Source: Larix sibirica (Eukaryota; Streptophyta; Pinopsida; Pinales; Pinaceae). Taken from it: 10,249 nucleotides of DNA. A program made the translations under genes and the position numbers. The notes under the pieces were generated by a model. It was not told where the DNA came from. It searched no databases and worked only from the letters and a program-made list of their open reading frames with translations. Below are positions 7,658 through 10,249 of the stretch, piece by piece; positions within the stretch are counted from its first letter, which is position 1; each line of letters starts with the position of its first letter. The stretch covers positions 11,601 through 21,849 of the forward strand of contig NWUY0300016695.1 of NCBI GenBank assembly GCA_004151065.3, read 5' to 3'.

Positions 7658-7867
7658 GAGCTTGAGAAAATCAATATCATTCAGCCAGTTTGTATTTAGC
7701 TTGAAAGGGCAAGGGAGTTTCTTACTAACTCAAGAAAATTCAAGAAAAACTGGAAGATGGTCTGAATCTCCACTTGTGTCCACCCATTGTCTTAAGCATA
7801 AATTGGTTTCCATCATCCAGTCTGCCACTAGGAACCTATCTATTCTTTTAACAATGCAATCTACTAA
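7658..7867 (-). pseudogene. C-terminal end of APE-type endonuclease domain of LINE B
   Basis: The endonuclease nicks the target DNA to prime reverse transcription. The minus-strand frame reads RIDRFLVADWM, then QWVDTSGDSDHLPVF, matching the end of the endonuclease/exonuclease/phosphatase fold. The conserved Ser-Asp-His is encoded at 7757-7765, and the His is the expected catalytic residue. A TGA at 7730-7732 follows shortly after. The next block, PFKLNTNWL, is the usual start of the linker. The N-terminal part with the other active-site residues is missing, since homology ends at about 7867 in AT-rich DNA. Confidence 0.88.
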
Positions 7868-8506
7868 CATTATTTATCCAATATATATTTTTGGTAAGAA
7901 CACTTTTATACATATTTTTGGTAAAAATATTATTTTCATAATCTCTCATTTCACATGTAGTGATATATTTTATAATTGCTTTGATATTTGATAAGGAAAT
8001 CTTAAAAACTTTTGGAATTAAGTTTTCGATATTGATAGTTACTCTAATTTCTAGACTAAACACAAATAATATACTAAAACGTTTAAAACAAAACTTAAGT
8101 ACTAATTTATTTTACATAAAAGGCAAGTACTAAGCAACTATGTTGCTTATTCCACTTGTTTAACTTGTTATCAATAAACATGTATATTCACATTGATATA
8201 TATATACTTTAATTTGAAATTTATATTAAATTGGTTCTTACCTATTTCATGATATATCATATTTTCTGAACAACTATGCAATACATAAATACCTAACATC
8301 ATATTTTATGGATAACTATACAATACTTATTAATTACCTTCACATAATTTAACTACCCTTATACAAAGCGACAAAGAACAATTATGATGTAACACTTGTT
8401 AATTTTTACTTTAATATATTATAATATAAAATATCTTTTATTGATTTGCATTCCATTATGTAATCATTTGGTAATTAGTATGTTATTAATTTTTGCTTTT
8501 AATATA
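7868..8506. other. AT-rich non-coding stretch with small duplications
   Basis: No gene was recognised. A short local duplication of tttttggtaa occurs at about 7889 and 7917, and a 42-bp imperfect duplication occurs at 8256 and 8298. A minus-strand open frame at 7848-8063 is AT-biased, overlaps the end of LINE B in another frame and shows no domain. Confidence 0.65.
8256..8339. repeat. Imperfect 42-bp tandem duplication
   Basis: atcatattttctgaacaact at 8256 and atcatattttatggataact at 8298 are both followed by atgcaatac/atacaatac and a tacct end, at a 42-bp offset. Confidence 0.75.
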
Positions 8507-8644
8507 TATATATTTTTGTGAATGGTTAAAACATTTTCGAAATATTTTTGTGGATTGTTAAAACTTTTTCTTCACTATATATATTTGTGAATGGTTAAAA
8601 CATTTTCGAAATATTTTTGTAGATTGTTAAAACTTTTTCTTCAC
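8507..8644. repeat. 69-bp tandem duplication with internal 32-bp half-repeat
   Basis: Copy 1 (8507-8575) and copy 2 (8576-8644) share gtgaatggttaaaacatttt, cgaaatatttttgt, gattgttaaaactttttctt and cac almost perfectly. Inside each copy, tatttttgtgaatggttaaa is echoed about 32 bp later by tatttttgtggattgttaaa. The unit is therefore itself an older, diverged dimer, later duplicated as a whole (A-B-A'-B'). No coding potential. Confidence 0.9.
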
Positions 8645-8984
8645 CGTGATAAATGGATTGGGATTGTAAGAGCTAAACTCTAGCTCCGAAATTTGGCATA
8701 AGATTTGTCATGACTATGATTGAAATGACACAATCCATTCTCATCATAAGCTAGTGACATTGGGATGTTATTACTATATTATAAATGATAGAAAATGTTA
8801 TTTTATGTGTAATTTAAAATAAAAAGAATATTAAAATTTATTTTTTAAATTCTATTTTGCTAGAGAAATATGCCAACTTAAATTATACTAAAAAAAATAA
8901 TGTAAATTAAAATTATTTTGTTTAAAATTTAAGAAGAAATAAAATGTATTTGGGTAGACGACTTTCTAGTGACTATTTTATAGA
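8645..8984. other. Non-coding AT-rich stretch, no gene seen
   Basis: It contains a weak inverted pair (aatggattg at 8652-8660 against caatccatt at 8731-8739) and long A/T runs. No gene, RNA or mobile-element end was recognised. The downstream end of the gag fossil may fade into its right part. Confidence 0.6.
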
Positions 8985-10249
8985 GCACTTTTGGGCAATA
9001 AAGCAAATATGCTTTGTCTTGGTACACACTACTTTCAATCTGGACAAAGAGGAGTATTTGTTGGTAGAATGACTTTGTCACAAATATGGTAGGTTTCAAC
9101 TTTATTGAGTGGAGAATCCTTCACGGGATGCTTTTTTATGTTGGTTAGGAAAAACAATTGACAATGTTAGCTCAGTGTCCTTCTACTTCCTTTTAGATTG
9201 CATAGTGTCCAAATATGAACTCGGAGTACTAAGAATATCAATTTTAAAATTTTCTAATAGATTACCAATCTCGAATCGAGTGGTTCCTATGGTGGTTGAC
9301 TTTGTGATGTGCACAGTATTGTCTCTGGGTCCTCTCCCGCCTTTTAAATTTCCTCATGAGTATTTCTGGCAAAAATAAAAAAAAAAAATTGATCTTATTC
9401 AACTTGAGAAATATCTCCTCCTACCATTAAGTTCAGAAGGTCCAAACATTCATTTATGATTCCTTTGATCAGAACAGTCTTCAGAGTCTCCTTATCAAAT
9501 TTGCTTTGTTTGGATCACTGAAGGTTGTAATGGAACCTCTCCACATAATCTTCTAGGCTCTCTTCATCCTTCTAAGTCATTTTGAAAATATCATCGTAGA
9601 GATCATGCTTTGAAATAGTCTTGGTGCTTCTTTAAGAATGTTTATTTCATTTCTTCCCATGTATGAATGCTATCCCTGCCCAACCCCATAAACCAAAGAA
9701 GTGTTGCATTTTTCAGGGTAGCTAGAAATAACTCCAATTTCTAGGCATATGTAGTGTAACCATAGCTTCAACACATAACATCAAATTCAAATAAAATGGT
9801 TATTAGATCCTCACTTACCATACCATTAATGTTTGGTAAGGATGAAGGGGGAATAATCTTCATTTGTGTTGTACCCTTATGATCTTTGATAGGAAATTCA
9901 AGAGTGACAAACTGTCCCTCAGTAGAACCAATTCCTTCCTCTACCATGTTTTCCAATGAATTGATGAGAGATATGTTTTCTTGTACTACATATTGTTATG
10001 TAGAACTGGACCCCTCTGAAAAATCTGGTTCTTGAACTGAATTTAATGGGAATTCAGTGTGGGGTTTCCCACTAATTAGTTCTCTAGTGTGAGGCGACAT
10101 TGTAGGGGAATTAAGTTTTGCTTCTGCTGCAGAAACAAGGCTTTTTTTAGATGTACTATCAGCAATAGCATGGCTTGTTCTGGTAGTAGTAGTGTTGACT
10201 CAAACCCTGTCGACAAGGGTTCCCATCGTTGTCGACACCAACCCACCGC
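8985..10249 (-). pseudogene. gag: Degenerate gag of a Ty3/gypsy-type LTR retrotransposon
   Basis: Gag forms the virus-like particle and binds the element's RNA. On the minus strand the order is: a low-complexity N-terminal part (10249 to about 9950); IIPPSSLPNING and ILFEFDVMC at about 9875-9770; WFMGLGRDSIHTWEEMK and FLKKHQDY at about 9695-9620; DEESLEDYVERFHYNL, then TLKTVLIKGI and LDLLNLM to about 9425; IGNLLENFKIDIL near 9255; and a decayed zinc-knuckle region (HPVKDSPLNKVET, ending in LCP) to about 9030. Most zinc-ligand Cys are lost. Several stops and at least three frame changes (near 9950, 9610 and 9140) break it. The order matches plant retrotransposon gags with a retrotrans_gag core and CCHC knuckle. 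Homology fades at about 8990, before any protease or RT. The 5' LTR would lie beyond the right edge. Confidence 0.85.
10208..10237. repeat. Perfect 9-bp inverted repeat of the palindrome TGTCGACA
   Basis: tgtcgacaa (10208-10216) and ttgtcgaca (10229-10237) are exact reverse complements with a 12-base spacer, and each arm contains the 8-bp palindrome tgtcgaca. It is also partly embedded in an almost perfect palindrome, aaccct-gtcgac-aagggtt. It lies in the N-terminal part of the gag fossil and may be no more than coding repetition. Confidence 0.8.

Larger units (their letters stand above)
4358..7867 (-). mobile_element. LINE fossil B: degenerate plant L1-type element from endonuclease C-terminus to RNase H
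   Basis: Read on the minus strand, a single polyprotein runs from the end of an APE-type endonuclease through linker, RT, post-RT region, zf-RVT and a C-terminal RNase H. This is the typical plant L1 ORF2 order; plant L1 elements are known to have acquired an RNase H domain after RT. The front two thirds of the endonuclease and all of ORF1 are absent, which fits 5' truncation by incomplete target-primed reverse transcription. Frame changes occur near 7005, 6835, 6115, 5840, 5735 and 5400, with at least nine internal stops. It lies opposite to LINE A, with the 3' ends facing. No target-site duplication or poly(A) was identified. Confidence 0.95.

Noticed and set aside
8652-8739. Inverted pair aatggattg / caatccatt as terminal inverted repeats of a MITE
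   Set aside because: Only 9 bp are perfect, with no matching target-site duplication. Such pairs are expected by chance in a window this long.
9109-9378. 89-codon plus-strand open frame as a gene
   Set aside because: The opposite strand carries the continuation of the gag fossil, with several recognisable blocks. The plus-strand product has no recognisable domain.
1-10249. CRISPR array, tRNA, rRNA, bacterial operon or defence system
   Set aside because: There are no regularly spaced repeats with unique spacers, no cloverleaf or rRNA signature was noticed, and all recognisable proteins are plant retroelement types.

Overview
The window looks like nuclear intergenic DNA from a plant, most likely a dicot. 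It is strongly AT-rich and full of homopolymer and TA/AG microsatellite tracts. Its only recognisable proteins are decayed plant retrotransposon proteins: two L1-type LINE polyproteins and one Ty3/gypsy-type gag. I see no intact host gene, no rRNA or tRNA gene, no CRISPR array and no bacterial operon signal. The species cannot be named from this sequence.

Layout from left to right: (1) bases 1-127, a two-copy tandem repeat of about 62-65 bp. (2) 143-1978, plus strand, LINE fossil A: reverse transcriptase, the region after it, and the start of the zf-RVT zinc-binding domain, broken by stops and at least two frameshifts. (3) 1979-4340, AT-rich DNA with a series of local tandem duplications (units of 57, 83, 32 and 116 bp), a TA tract, a perfect (AG)18 microsatellite and a 151-bp foldback at 3616-3766. 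(4) 4358-7867, minus strand, LINE fossil B: end of the endonuclease, linker, reverse transcriptase, post-RT region, zf-RVT and a C-terminal RNase H. (5) 7868-8985, AT-rich DNA with a dimer-of-dimers tandem repeat at 8507-8644. (6) 8985-10249, minus strand, a decayed gag of a Ty3/gypsy-type LTR retrotransposon. Its upstream part (LTR, primer-binding site) would lie beyond the right edge.

The two LINE fossils converge with their 3' ends facing each other and are truncated differently, so they are separate insertions or fragments. Nothing here works as a functioning pathway: the window is a graveyard of at least three retroelement fragments separated by low-complexity DNA that has grown by small tandem duplications. 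The most useful results are the full domain order of LINE B, including an RNase H whose four acidic catalytic positions are all still readable. Also useful are the gag hidden on the strand opposite a misleading open frame, the foldback, and the nested tandem repeat. I found no convincing evidence of a novel functional system.
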